From positions 47,225,032-47,289,031 of the forward strand of contig OZ035963.1 of NCBI GenBank assembly GCA_964034945.1: a stretch of 64,000 nucleotides of DNA, read 5' to 3'. Positions 1-11,357 of the stretch are shown piece after piece. Below the pieces are notes generated by a model, which was given only the letters and a program-made list of their open reading frames with translations, ran no database searches and was not told the DNA's origin. Every line of letters begins with the position of its first letter. Positions within the stretch are counted from its first letter, which is position 1. The position numbers and the translations under genes were made by a program. The DNA is from Chrysopilus asiliformis. Lineage: Eukaryota; Arthropoda; Insecta; Diptera; Rhagionidae.

Positions 1-118
1 AATTTTATAATTAATGCGTAAACAAATATTACGAAAGTGATAACTAGACAAATACATCAATGATTTTATGACTGAAAAATTTGACATTTCAATATATTTT
101 ACTTGTATAGTAGACTGC

Positions 119-256
119 AAAATTGACAAAAAAGTTTAAACTTTAGTTTAATAAAACGTTCAATTCCGTTTGCCTGAAAAACACCAGAAGTTTAAACTTT
201 GGTTTAAACTTCATTGTGAGTTTAACTAAACTAAAGTTTAAACTTTCACTGAAAAA
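119..256. repeat. Short fold-back repeat built on AGTTTAAACT
   Basis: The palindromic word AGTTTAAACT recurs here, and the two ends (AAAGTTTAAACTTTAGTTTA and its reverse complement near 230-250) face each other. This looks like a small inverted-repeat element of unknown family. No coding potential is seen. Confidence 0.4.
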
Positions 257-303
257 CCGGGCATAAAACTAGCAGACCAACAGACTAATAAACTAACAGA
301 CTA

Positions 304-917
304 ATTCAGACTAATGATTGCGATTACGATTGCGACTACATTTGCGATTACGATTGAATTTTCTCGACCAATGAGATCAAAGCTTTCAACGATATGGAAA
401 TGAGGGCTTTGATATCATTGTTTGAGGAAGCTTATGGGGCTATTCACGAATGTAAATGTATCTGCAACTGTAAATTTACATGTTCCACATGATCCACACT
501 AATTTTACATTAGATTCCAAATTGGTATTCACAAACTGTAACTGAATAATAGGGATTCCTGACAGTTGCTTCTTCTGAACTGTATAACAAATCGTATAAA
601 CATTTCTTTCTAAGTATTTTTATTTAACTTACTCAGAATCTTCTTCCCATCCATTATACAACAATATTAAGTCCGACATATTTCCTTTATTCTTAAAATT
701 TTGCATTTTTCTTAAAAAATGTAACCTTATGGATAAGTTTTCTCTCGGCATAAACTTACAGATGATTTGACAGCTAGTTACAGATACAGAATGTCAAAGT
801 TACAGTTTGTGAATAGCAAAGTGGACTGAAAATGTAAAGTTACAGATACAGAGCAATCTTACATTTTAAGAATAGGCCCATTAATTGCAATCGTAATCGC
901 AATCGTTAATCTGAATT
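304..917. mobile_element. Family F MITE-like repeat, copy 1 (interrupted)
   Basis: The ends are inverted: ATTCAGACTAATGATTGCGA on the left and, on the right, the reverse complement of ATTCAGATTAACGATTGCGA. The interior is a palindrome around CGACCAATGAGATCAAAGCT. A second copy lies at 12019-12184, so this is a dispersed family. The right flank (cagaataacagatagttg) is shared with the other copy, so F may be part of a larger repeat. It is interrupted by another element at 435-880. Confidence 0.6.
435..880. mobile_element. PIF/Harbinger-type MITE inserted in family F
   Basis: The terminal inverted repeats start TGGGGCTATTC and TGGGCCTATTC and continue as long imperfect arms; both arms contain a variant of TATTCACAAACTGTAACT. 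The element is flanked by TTA at 432-434 and 881-883, a 3-bp target duplication typical of PIF/Harbinger. Removing it rejoins family F. No ORF is seen. Confidence 0.65.
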
Positions 918-998
918 GGGCTTAACAGACTGACAGAATAACAGATAGTTGTAAAATGTTCCAATCGACTCAGGAGTACTCCAGAAATGTTTTTCATG

Positions 999-1051
999 AA
1001 TACAATATTTTATTACAATATACAATATTTTACAATATTTTACAATATTTT
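999..1051. repeat. Tandem TACAATATTT repeat
   Basis: A 10-11 bp unit (tacaatattt) is repeated about four to five times, directly abutting the left end of the next element. Confidence 0.8.
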
Positions 1052-1956
1052 AGTGGTGGCTCGATAATTCGGACAATTGCAAACCGGACGTTGTCCGAAT
1101 TATCGATTTGTCCGAATGACTAAAACCTATATATTTCCACCCTAATTTTTGATTTAAACATAACAAAAGTTATAATTGCCAATCTGTGATATGGCATTGT
1201 TCGAAGTTTAATTGAACAGCGAACAGTTGTATCAAAATTCCACTTTGAAGTCACACTTTTCAATAAGATTTTTTAAAATTTATTCCAATCGGATTTTGAT
1301 GTTTGCGAGTTTTATGTAGAATCATATCCTAAATAACTTTTGGTGTTGCACTTTTTTGATTATATTCGCAAAAAGCGTTTTCGTTCGTATGGGGGATACT
1401 GCCCCCCCCCCCCCCCCCTAATGGTCCGTTTTTGCCTATTAACGAACTTAGCCTTGCATTTTACGAAGAACGAATCTACGTTTTTTTCAAGTCTCTAGCT
1501 CAATCCATGCGCCCGCAATCCGCGCCACAGACGGACGGAGTGCTATTGCCTTTCTTTAATTTATTTAAAATTTCAAGTTTTTCTTTTATTGTTCGGAAGT
1601 TGTGTTTAATTTTATTAATTGGAACCATAGTTAGTTTTTTAAACAAAATATTATAATAGAGCACTTGAAAAAACAACTTCAATTGAACAAGAATATGAAG
1701 GAAACTGAATAAACATAACCAAATTCTATTTACATACATATATCGGTATTTGTATTCGTATTATACCGTTAATCGTGAGAAGTCTTTGTTGAACATATGT
1801 GACAGGTTCAACATGATTTTTTATCTAGTGTCCGGATTACCGAGTCAGATTTTTTGTCTTATGTCCGAATTACAGAGTCTTTAATATTAAAAACTTTCTG
1901 TCCGGATTACTGAGGTGTCCGAATTACTAAGTGTCCAAATTATCGAGCCACCACTG
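1052..1956. mobile_element. DNA transposon remnant with AGTGGTGGCTCGATAATT termini
   Basis: The left end AGTGGTGGCTCGATAATTCG is mirrored at the right end as cgaaattatcgagccacca-type sequence ending CCACTG. Internal sub-repeats of the form TGTCCGAATTA lie near both ends. The right end is followed by TA, suggesting a Tc1/mariner/pogo-type duplication, but the left TA is not clean. An A-family repeat is nested inside. No transposase reading frame remains. Confidence 0.55.
1157..1541 (-). mobile_element. A-family (HINE/mini-me-like) repeat, copy 1, truncated
   Basis: It matches the reverse complement of the best copy at 53849-54475: the gccaatctg...acataacaaaa end, the ccgattggaataaatt module and the gcgcggattgcgggcgc block. 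It stops at the start of the (GACG/GTCY) tract. A run of 17 C residues (1402-1418) replaces the GGGGTACCCC palindrome of other copies. Confidence 0.7.
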
Positions 1957-2050
1957 TATTACGTAAGAAAGTAAAAACGGAAAAATCAGTTCAAAACATA
2001 AAGATACGAATTTAAACACATAGCCGCAGAAGACAAACTTCTTACATTAA

Positions 2051-2177
2051 CGGCCAATTTATTCACTAGGAGTTAAATCGCCTTAACTCCCTTAACTCAC
2101 CTTTTACATGGAAAATAACACTAGCTAACTCCCTTAACTCACTAACTCGGCTTAACTCCTAGTGAATAAATTAGGGG
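2051..2177. mobile_element. Short PIF/Harbinger-type MITE (127 bp)
   Basis: Almost the whole element is inverted repeat: AATTTATTCACTAGGAGTTA at one end faces its reverse complement at the other, with internal TTAACTCCCTTAACTCAC repeats. It is flanked by TAA at 2048-2050 and 2178-2180, fitting PIF/Harbinger target duplication. Confidence 0.7.
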
Positions 2178-2180
2178 TAA

Positions 2181-3258
2181 ATGAGTAAAAATGTAACGAA
2201 TATGTAACGTATCTATGAAACGAAAGCAAATAACCTAGAAATATCGATGGCTAGAAAAATCTGAAATTTTTGGAGTACAAAATTCTCGAACAAGTAATAT
2301 CGCCCATGAAACAAACTAATAAAACAAATACATTTCTCATCTATCTCTTTTGGTAACGCCTTTGCGTCTCTTAGTATATTCGTCAAACATGAGAGACGCA
2401 GCGGCGTGACCAGATCAGAAAGAAGAGAAATGTTTTTTTTTATTTTTAGCAATTAAATACAATTCTAGAATAAATTGTACATTATATTAGTATATTGTAT
2501 ATTCACAATATAAAACTAGAATTTAAAAAAACATATTCTATCTTTAAAAAGTTTTTTGTTTTTGGAAAATTAGCATACCGCGATTTGTAAAATGATTTTG
2601 GCAGATCTGGAGATTTGATATCAATTGGGTTCCAATAATTTCTGGACAATTTAAATTTAGTATCCAAATTTTCGACCATAAATAAAGAACGTTTGTACCT
2701 TTATAGGAAATAGTGGTCAAAATAGATTTAAATTTTCAAATTTTCCCGCCGCTCAAATAAAAAAACAACAACAACAACAAAAGCGGACTAGGCAATGCTG
2801 TCTGCAATAATTGTCACGAATCTGATATTGGAATTTCAAAAATTAAAACGAATGATCCTGTAGTGATAAAAAAATTCCTTTCTTTCCTTACGTCTCACTA
2901 TACGCCAGATTTTAATAACAATTAAAATTTTGCTGGTATTCAAATTTGTCAGTTCTTGATATACCAAATTATAAATTTTAAAAATTATTTTTTACCTTTT
3001 AGCGCTTTCGTTTTATTTATTATTTTGCTTATTTTTTAGACCTTTATTAAAAGTTGGTTCCATTTAAAAAAAATATATATAAATCCTATTAGATTGCAGG
3101 ACTCCAACTGGAAATTTTTAGAAGCGCTTTTCGAAGAGTTTTATGTGATAATAACAATTTTTAAATGAAAAAAAAATTGGGTCAACATTGGGTTTATAGA
3201 GTGGTTTTGCGAAAATCTGGTTATACAATATTTTAAAATCAGAAGGAAAACTCCAGCT
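2181..3258. other. AT-rich stretch without recognisable gene
   Basis: Contains a short CAA microsatellite near 2766-2780 and scattered homopolymers. I see no coding sequence, RNA gene or intact element here. Confidence 0.5.
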
Positions 3259-3487
3259 TTTTATACTCTATATGATATATCATATAGTAGTTTATTAGAT
3301 TTAGTATATCGTTTGTCACGCATCGAACCAATTGTCGGACACAAAAATGTACTACACCAGTATGTTAGAGATGACAAAATATTTTTATTTCCACATGTCC
3401 GTTTGTTTGTTCATCCGTCTGTCTGTCCGTCTGTCCACCATAACTTGAAGACCATAACTTTCGAAAGGATTGACTTGAAGTTTTGTA

Positions 3488-4057
3488 TCGGGTCTTTCAA
3501 CAAGGACATAACAATTTTGTATTTAAATAAAACACAGAATAATTGAGATATCGGGCTGAAATTTATTCCAGGTGTAGTTGATATGTTACATTTAATTATG
3601 AAATTCGATGTCGTTCATATGGCCACCGTGAGCATTGCACTGATTGATTCTTTGGAGCCAATTTTCCACCACTCTTCCACACATATCGACCGGAACGTTG
3701 GCAATTTCTCGTTCGATATTGTTCCTGAGCTCCGCTAACATTGTTGGCTTGTTGCCATAAACCAACGACTTAACATAACCCCGTAAAAAGAAATCCAACG
3801 GCGTTAAATCGCATGAGCGAGGTGGCCATTCGACCGGACCATTTCTCGAGATTACAGGATTACAGGAACCGAAATTCTGAGTCGGTGAATTTCGGTTCTA
3901 AGTTTTAATAATTTCCAAACGTTGCTCGTTAGTGAACTTCACCATGATAAAAATGTAAACCTTGACTAACGTTTTAGCATTGCCAGATCATAAAAAATGT
4001 TTTAGGGTGCGTTTTTATTAAAATACAAAATTGTTTTGTCCTTGTTGAAAGACCCTT
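3488..4057 (-). mobile_element. Mariner-type deletion derivative, copy 1
   Basis: The terminal inverted repeats start TCGGGTCTTTCAACAAGGAC and extend into AATTTTGTATTTAAATAAAA. TA lies on both sides (3486-3487 and 4058-4059). The interior keeps only the C-terminal part of a transposase. A sister copy is at 35375-35865. Confidence 0.8.
3592..3843 (-). pseudogene. Mariner-superfamily transposase, C-terminal fragment
   Basis: The reading frame GPVEWPPRSCDLTPLDFFLR continues through VKSLVYGNKP, NNIEREIANVPVDMCGRVVE and NWLQRINQC to a stop. The block around CDLTPLDFF is the conserved region holding the third catalytic acidic residue (D) of IS630/Tc1/mariner transposases. The N-terminal DNA-binding part and the first two catalytic residues are absent, so it cannot encode an active enzyme. 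It lies inside inverted termini with a TA duplication. The exact family within the superfamily is not resolved. Confidence 0.8.
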
Positions 4058-4200
4058 TATAGCTGTGTTTCTCGTAAATGGCAAAGCTGAATTCTTCAAC
4101 GGGTAAACTCAGACCATTGCTTTCCCCCTCCCCCAATCAAACGAAACAGTTTTTCACAATTTTCTCGAAAACGGTGAGTCGCACTAAAAAATTTATATAG

Positions 4201-5998
4201 CAAGCGTGAAGAGGTCAAACTATACTGCAATGAACAAAGATTTCGCAATACTTTTTTACAACCTTTATTCTAAAAATACGCAATACCTACTGTTTTTTAG
4301 AATGCCTTTTAAATTTTTCTTCTCGAAAGGCCGAGAAATTTTTTTACAAAAATTTACAAAACGAAAAAAATGTAAATGTGAAAGTTGATTATTTTTTGAA
4401 CGCTTGAATAGTGCTCATCAAAGCTAACTGCAGATCCTCCTATTCAGTGCTAGAAATTGTGAAAAATTTATTTACCAATCTGTTATATTCCATAGTTATT
4501 ATCCCTGTATAGAAAAGTATACATGGGTTCATTCTTGCACTATTCATCATCAGTTTAGATTGAGACGTGATGTATTTCAGGCAGGATATGCAATTTGATT
4601 CACTTGCGAAAAAAGACATTTTTGTATAGTGTGATACAACAACAGCATCACAAGCGAAGGATAACTAATAACTATTCCGAAAAGTATAACCTGAAAGTAT
4701 ATTTCATCCTATTCGTAAATAAATGACTATGAATACATGTAATATACTCCGACATATCTACATAGTTTACTATATCTATATTAAGACAGTGTCACATAGA
4801 AATATATATGTATGTATCGTGTGCAAGCGCGGGAGATGAGTGAAAATCGTGTTGGGTTTCTATCTCGGAAAATGGTAATGTCGTCTATACAAAGATGAAA
4901 AAAGGACTCCAGTAGTCATTTACATTACCGATCTTCACTGAAGTGATGTGGTAGGTATGGTATATTTCCCTTGTCCACATCTTGTATAGAAGGGAATAGA
5001 AATTTTTCCTATAAATATACACCTATTCACCCCGAAGCATAAAACATCCTTAATGAAGTATTAAATATGCAGCGAGATACCAGATACCAATGTACGACGA
5101 CTACTAACCATCCATGAAGACAGGGTATAGAGGACCAGAACAGTGGAATAGCATAGAACTTTATTCAGGCATACCAATAGATGGTAACTCTATATTTATC
5201 TGTATTATTGGTGCCCTATAGATACTTACACTATATAGCCATTCATTTTATAGATAAACTAGAATACCAAATATTTCAGCTTTATGATATAAGGTGAACA
5301 TTCATTCCCGCACGAATATAGGGACGGATGGTTTCAGCTAGCCAGCCATTGAAGAAGAAGTAGAACCCTTGCGATGTTAGTGACTGGAAAATTGTATAGT
5401 TTGAAATTGGAAAACCTCCAGATGGGTACATATTTTGTTCGCGTTCAGATAGACGATGGAATAGATAGATAGATAACCAAATAGATGGCTGAATAGATAG
5501 ATAAAATTGCATACAAATACACTAAACAGTGAGAAGGCAGATGATCGAGTGACGTTGATATAGCTGGAGAATTATGTATGGGAATATCAACCTAATAAGA
5601 AGAATTTTATACTTTTCTTAAATCGGGCGAGATATGAAGAGTGCGGTTTATTTATACTCAGTTCAGATGAATTCGGAAGAATTTATATCGACTTTCAAGT
5701 CTTGAACTTATAGTGAGCAACAGCAACTTGAACGAGGTTCCAGCGTATTTTCTTATACTCACCCAATTTGTAATAAAGTGTTGTGATCATGAAAATTGCC
5801 AGATCGAGAAGTTTGTCAAATGTTTAAAATTAAGAATTTTCGAATACTAAAAGTTGAAATATTGGATTGAATACAGAACTGAGCTCGGACTTTAGTTCAA
5901 TCTTCCACCAGGTAAAGCACTGCGTCAAAATTTCGTCAGATGTTTCGATGTCTTATTTTATTATTCTTAGTCTGTCTGTATCTAAATAGTGGTTGAGC
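4201..5998. other. AT-rich stretch, GATA microsatellite
   Basis: Contains an interrupted GATA/ATAG microsatellite around 5455-5505. No coding sequence or element termini were recognised in the rest. Confidence 0.5.
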
Positions 5999-6153
5999 GG
6001 CCTATTGGCTGGGTGCGAATTACATGGTGGGGGAAACAAAATCGATCGCAGCGCACGAAGTGCTAAAATTGACAACTTCGGGCGAGAAATTGTCACTGTC
6101 AGTGAAACCTGGTAAAATCTGGTTGTTCGCATATTTTTAAAAGGAAAATTAAA

Positions 6154-6290
6154 ATGGGTTACGGAACGTGTTGTGTAGTGAATTGTAAGAACAATGGACT
6201 GAACAAGAACTACAAATTCTACAAATTTTCAAGAGCGAGTTGGAAATTAGATCAACGAAACAAATGGATAGCTGCTGTAAAGAGGAAAAA
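6154..6290 (+). CDS. THAP-type zinc-finger first exon (partial)
   Basis: From ATG at 6154 the frame reads MGYGTCCVVNCKNNGLN, then NYKFYKFSRASWKLDQRNKW and IAAVKRKK. This matches the N-terminal half of a THAP domain: the first Cys pair of the C2CH zinc site near the start, an aromatic 'YKFYKF' strand and a central W in the 'RNKWI' helix. The frame is cut by a good splice donor (A|GTAAGC, donor at 6291), leaving phase 2, so the second zinc-ligand pair should lie in a downstream exon that I cannot find. THAP domains bind DNA in P-element-type transposases and in host regulators. The location between inverted repeats favours a transposon origin. Confidence 0.6.
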
Positions 6291-6445
6291 GTAAGCCAAC
6301 CTATAATATAAAATTTTCACATTCTGGGAACTAACACGGCGAATAATTCGAGCTTTAATTGTGGTGATATTAGGATCATTTTGTCGCACTTCTTCCACTT
6401 CTCGTACATGTTAAGCCAGAACCAATTTTTTTCCCTTTATTGGAG

Positions 6446-6510
6446 TCTGAGGTTGAAAGGCGATGTCGTGTGTGACAGCTTCTGAGGTTGAAAGGCGATG
6501 TCGTGTGTGA
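6446..6510. repeat. 35-bp direct duplication
   Basis: The sequence starting tctgaggttgaaaggcgatg at 6446 is repeated at 6481 with the same spacing and almost no change. It is a local tandem duplication. Confidence 0.85.
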
Positions 6511-6765
6511 ATAAACTCATATTTACTAAAATTCTAAAAAAAACGTTTAATAATTATCAACACCAGACTTGTAAAAGCTTTTACAATTTGTTGAATTTTA
6601 TTCACTTGCGATTTACATACCGATTTCTTCTCACATCTTGTTTCGAAATTATTTATTTGTTTGATTCTCGTTCGGTCATTCAAATGTCAAAAATTACGCC
6701 CTAGTTGCAACCACTAGATGGCGCTGCCATCACGCACCCGGCCAATAAGCTAGTTGGTGAGGAGT

Positions 6766-6941
6766 CACAAAGATTATTGATTAAACCAAGAAGTGTTTAG
6801 TATGTTACATAATCTTTTCATATATAAAAATTCAGTTGGACAATCACATGATGAATCACATGATTGTCCAACTGAATTTTTATATATTAAAAGATTATGT
6901 AACATACTAAACACTTCTTGGTTTAATCAATAATCTTTGTG
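6766..6941. repeat. Near-perfect 176-bp palindrome
   Basis: The left arm begins CACAAAGATTATTGATTAAA and the right arm ends with its exact reverse complement. The axis is at 6853/6854. I count one mismatch in the outer arms (6819/6888) and a few at the apex, so there is almost no spacer. No terminal duplication is evident. Confidence 0.9.
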
Positions 6942-7081
6942 ATTGTCATCGAATTATCAACTAAATGATTATCGGAATTCATGCTGCACCCTTGGTTACT
7001 TTAAACCCCGTCTCCTGGTATCTGGTAATCCCATAAACTGAGTTGGACCACAAATAAATTTTGCTCATAAAAGCTATCTCA

Positions 7082-7324
7082 CACACAGAGAAAAAATAGT
7101 AAATTTTACTGTTTTATAATGGATAACCGTGACTATTACTAAATAGTTCATTTCAATCACAAAAATAGTTAAAACCGACAATTTTTTATGAAATTTGACT
7201 ACTTAGTAGTAAAATTTTCTATTTTGTAGTCAAATTGACTATTTTTTAATTGAAGTTAACCATTTTATAACTGAAATCAACTATTTTAGTGATAGGCCCG
7301 ATTTCCCATAATTAAATTTACTAT
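7082..7324. mobile_element. Family E fold-back MITE, copy 1
   Basis: It starts CAGAGAAAAAATAGTAAATT and is built from alternating 'tagtaaatttact' and 'ctattttgtaa' words, so the whole element folds on itself. It is related to the copy at 36056-36323. The right end runs straight into an A-family repeat. Confidence 0.6.
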
Positions 7325-7855
7325 TTATACCCGTATGGTGAAACCAAAGGGTATACTAACTTTGCCTTACCGTTTGTAACGCCAAGATCCCGTCATCACA
7401 CACAAAAATGAATTACACCAGTGTGTTTAGAATGATAAAAATAATTAATTTTTGCATGTCCGTCTGTATGTCCGTCTGTCCGTCCGTCTGTGGCGCGGAT
7501 TGCGGGCGTACGGATTGAGTTACAGACTTGAAATTTTGCAAGGCTAAGTTCGTTAATGGGCAAAAATGGACCATTAGGGGGGGGTACCCCTCATACGAAC
7601 AAAAACGATTTTTGCGAATATCTCAAAAACGGTGCATCTTATCAAAAAAGTGCAAGAACAAAAGTTATTTAGGATATGATTCTACATAAAACTCCCATAC
7701 ATCAAAATCCGATTGGAATAAATTTAAAAAAATCCTATTGGAAAGTTTGACTTCTAAGTGGAATTTTCGTACAATTGTTCGAATTTTGATACAAAAATCA
7801 CCATACGGGTTTTCAATAATTGCCAGATCGGCAATTATAGCTTTTGTTATGTTTA
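7325..7855 (+). mobile_element. A-family repeat, copy 2
   Basis: Runs from TATACCCGTATGGTGAAACC through a (GTCY)n tract (about 7458-7492), the GGCGCGGATTGCGGGCG block, GGGGTACCCC and the ccgattggaataaattt module to 'ttttgttatgtt'. It is near full length and has no coding capacity. Confidence 0.8.
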
Positions 7856-7861
7856 GAAGTG

Positions 7862-8282
7862 ACTCCAATATTATGTAAGACTCAGTCCTACAAAAAAATT
7901 GGAACTAATCCTAAGGGCTGGCGGACACATTCCTATGCAAATAGAATTAACCAAATGTGTTATTTTAAGCCAATTTTTGTATTCGATTACAATTCGCATG
8001 TGGTTTGCAAACTCCTGGGGCCCGATCACAGTCACCGACGCGTCTGCAAAAACGCGTCTTAAATTTTTTTCAGGGTTATTGTTTTCCCCAAAATCAAACA
8101 AATTTTCCAAAAGTGCAAACATTTTGACAGATGTGACAATCAAAGCACTGCATTGAACTGAAAAAATCACGTGTCGGTAATCAGGATTGCAAAATCTGTC
8201 GCGTCGATTCAGGTGTTTTGCAGACGCGTCGGTGACTATGATTCGTGCCCTGGTTTACATAGTTTGGGCCTGCTTACTACCA
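7862..8282 (+). mobile_element. Family P repeat, copy 1, interrupted
   Basis: It shares the block gactcagtcctacaaaaaaa, the cgattacaattcgcatgtgg block and 'ggtttacatagtttg..gcctgcttactaccac' with the inverted copy at 14390-15098. It is interrupted at 8019-8248 by another MITE. Family unknown. Confidence 0.65.
8019..8248. mobile_element. MITE inserted in family P (CCTGG duplication)
   Basis: Inverted termini share AGTCACCGACGCGTCTGCAA near both ends. CCTGG flanks it at 8014-8018 and 8249-8253, and the uninterrupted family P copy near 14425 shows the empty site. The superfamily is not clear from the short termini. Confidence 0.7.
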
Positions 8283-10552
8283 CACTCTAACACTTGTGTC
8301 GGAGGATTTTTTTTAATTGATGGAAGGTTTCCGATATGTTTTTAACGTGTGTTATTCCTACAAGGACAAAGTAGTCAAAATAATGTATTGTCATCGGAGT
8401 TAAGTGTGTGAGCAAAATTTGAAGTCAATCGGATGAGTGGTAGTGTGTGAAACTTAGATTGCAAGATTTGACCCTTACAGACAGACAGGCAGTTACGAAA
8501 GCAAGTTAAATAAAAGTTTTTTTTTTTTAAACCACAAACTAAGTTATAGGCGGATATTTTTATGTCGTGTTAATATTATAAGAAAATAGTGTAATGAGCG
8601 TTTATTCTATTTTTCCTGTTTTCTTTGATTATTTTCCCGGTTGAATACTATAGACACTAAAGTAGTAAGGAGAATTCCAGACGGACTCCTGGACTTACAT
8701 TGAGTGGGAGGAATTGGAAACACGATTTTGCTACAAAAATTCAAGGAATGGTTGACAGAATCGAAATGGTATCGGGTAGATGGAAGTTGTACAACACTTT
8801 GTTCCAACTCAGAGATTTTTCTCCTGCGAAAGGACTAAAAGATATTTTCCACTAAAGCAATTTCTTCTTTATATCTATAACAGCACAATTCGATATCTCA
8901 GGAAAATTTTATGTCTCGGGGTTAGAGGGTGAATGCATATCATCAGGGATCTTGCGCTTAATAAATATTTTTGCGCTTCTTTGATGTTTTAAAATGAATT
9001 CATGCACTGAATATTTATGTCATGGGAAAGAGACGTCTAGAGAGAAGTAGTAGGAAATACCGGAAAATTTTAATAAACCTAAATTTTTATTTTTTTTTCA
9101 TACTTAATACCAGGATGTAATAATACTTTTACTATTATTTGATAATTTTTGGTCATATTGGAACATTTTTGGTGTCAAAATTCGAAACGAGAGATGTTGA
9201 GGTTTTTAAGTTATTTCTTCATTTTTTGAGCAAATAAAAAAACTTGAACCCGACACCGACGGCTGTTCATAAATCTTTGTTCTATCAAAGATTAGTTAAC
9301 TAAAGATAACCAACAACAGAATTTTTCATAGAGTTTTTAAAATATGTGGAAAATAATGTAGAGGTTTGAATCTCAATAAAGTAAAAGTAACTCATGCAGT
9401 TTAAATGTTTTTATTGATTTTTTGACACTAAAGCGTCAAAATATGAGAGAAAAAAATCGTTTTGTAAGTCACATTACAGATTCCATTTCCGCAGGTGGAT
9501 TTTTTTGGGCCCCCAAAATTTTTTCTAGGTTTCTTATCTTTATTTTCATAATCTTTGGTTCTATATTGTTTTTTATCCTGAAATTGTAAGATTTGACAAC
9601 TTTTCATTTTCTATACGACAAGTCTGAGTCCTAATATTATTTAAGCAAAATGAATATTAAAATTAATATGAGAACTACTCTTACCCACACTTAAATCGTA
9701 CTGAATACTCACATAAAAATATGTTCTCCTTGATTTTCATATAGAAATTCATAAATAAAATTAAAAACAATTTTACAATAAATTTCTATCTCATATTTCT
9801 TGCATATCCTTGATCCACACCAATATAACTTCCGTCACCTTCCTTTAACAAATGTGAAATATCTGATGTGAACAGCACACGATTTTCTTATACAAAATCA
9901 ACGTTCTTGCACAATTTATAACCTGTTGAATAAAATATTAGTTTACATAAAAATATGATTTTTATTACGAAATCTGAAATATCTCGATAACGGTAAAAGC
10001 TATCAATTCACGGTAAAAGGCAAGATAGTTTTAATATTTCTAATTCTTCCTATATTTGTTGTGTTTTCCTAAATACTGTTAGTTTTCAAGAAATTCGCAA
10101 AAATCCTTTTTTTATATTTTAATGGAATTATCTCGATAAAAATAGCGGATAACGGTAAAAAACAGAATTGCGGCAAACATTGCTTTTTTCAATTGAACCC
10201 CCGGAAACTCGATATTTTTCGAAATAGTCGCAGAAAACTGATTTTTTTAAATAACGGTACATCTCGATCGCGGTTTGAGATATAGAGCTCTATAAAAGGA
10301 CAAAAGTGTGGGAATTTTAATTGTCTTCAACTTTTGTCACATAAGACTACTGAAAAGCGAAAAGTTTCGGATCGCAAAAAGCGAAATTGAGATTTTTAAG
10401 AAGTCGCCATTTTGGTTACTTCCGGTTAACCGATTTGCATCAAAAGTGGGTAAGCTCGTCCCATTACAGGACCAAATATTACTGTAAAATTGCATGGTTC
10501 TAGCTCACGTAGTTTTTGAGAAATATTGTACACAGACATACTGACAGACTAA
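8283..10552. other. AT-rich stretch without recognisable gene
   Basis: Short patches resemble the A/B repeat families: near 8400-8500 (gaagtcaatcggatgagtgg and a GACAGACAG tract) and 10430-10550. Nothing coding is seen. Confidence 0.45.
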
Positions 10553-10699
10553 CACGGCCTTTACACGCGTCTGTAGAGCTGACACAGTCGCTGACACAGT
10601 CTCGTGTAAATGCTTACTGGCACTGACAAGTCTGTTCTGACGGGACTTTTTTGTAGTCAGTACAGACATGCCAGTAATTTGACATTTCAGACTTCTAAG

Positions 10700-10908
10700 A
10701 TGGCGGAAAATGAAGAATTTGAGGTAACTCTATTAAAGTATTATGAATTTACTATTTTTAATTCTTATTTTTTTACTTTTAGAACTCTCAGACTGGCGAA
10801 AAAAGACTAACTAGGAACGAGATAATTAAAATAATGAAGCATACGAGCAAAATTCATGCCTCTGAAATACGAGGGACTGTAGCTGTGTTACAAACGAAGT
10901 CATTTTGA
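10700..10908 (+). CDS. Small spliced gene inside the 1.46-kb element
   Basis: An ATG at 10700 opens MAENEEFE, followed immediately by a GTAACT donor (10724). After a 59-nt intron ending TTTTAG (10781-10782), the frame continues NSQTGEKRLTRNEIIKI and on to a TGA at 10906-10908, giving 49 residues. The acidic start, followed by a Lys/Arg-rich helix, is typical of a transposon accessory or transposase N-terminus, but I do not recognise the family. The splice sites fit an insect short intron. The stop may be a mutation, because further exon-like blocks lie downstream. Confidence 0.35.
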
Positions 10909-11357
10909 GTTCGCTAAATGCATGGTGTGTCAACTTAGAACAAAAATCACTTTTTCATTTTGCTTAATGCCGATTCCAAAATCCAGGCGGCGCGCGTGTG
11001 TTCGAAATCTCAAAACCATCTCAAAACCAGCATGTGTCGTCTGACGTGACTGCTGAAGTGAGGTTAAAATTGGTTTGTTTTTGGTTTCTGTTTGTTGAAG
11101 CTTGACGAAGTTATTAGAAGTTATTTTTAATCACTAAATTAGAAGCAAAAGTAAATTTTTCGCAATTTTCGTTTGTTGAACATTTGGTTGCAATGGTTGG
11201 AAAAGTTTAGCACCAACATAGACAAGTCTTACCGATTTCTAAATCGGAAAAACAAAGCAGCAAATTTCGCGAGATGGAAATGCATATTGAAAGTAAGAAA
11301 TTTGACGAACTTTTTTTTTATAGATGTATAGATTTATAGTAATCCCTTTTTTAACAG

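Larger units (their letters stand above)
3259..4200 (+). mobile_element. B-family (HINE/mini-me-like) repeat, copy 1, interrupted
   Basis: It begins with the TA-rich palindrome ATATGATATATCATAT, then the gaaccaattgtcggacacaaaaatg block, 'acaccagtgtg'-like sequence and a (GTCY)n tract near 3416-3438, followed by cataactttcgaaaggattga. The order palindrome then (GTCY)n matches dipteran mini-me/HINE elements. The copy is interrupted by a mariner-type element (3488-4057) and resumes at 4058. Confidence 0.65.
5999..6750 (+). mobile_element. Candidate THAP-bearing DNA transposon remnant
   Basis: The ends are inverted: GGCCTATTGGCTGGGTGCG (5999-6017) against the reverse complement of GCTTATTGGCCGGGTGCG (6733-6750), two mismatches in 18. 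Between them lie a THAP-domain exon and a 35-bp duplication. THAP domains head the transposases of P-element-type transposons, so a decayed element is one reading. I found no convincing target duplication, so a host gene exon beside chance repeats remains possible. Confidence 0.4.

Noticed and set aside
5450..5510. Repeated gatagata words considered as a CRISPR-like or direct repeat array
   Set aside because: Simple GATA microsatellite without spacers; the genome is eukaryotic.
7871..8170. 99-codon minus-strand frame
   Set aside because: It crosses the boundary between family P and its nested MITE, so it is a chance frame.
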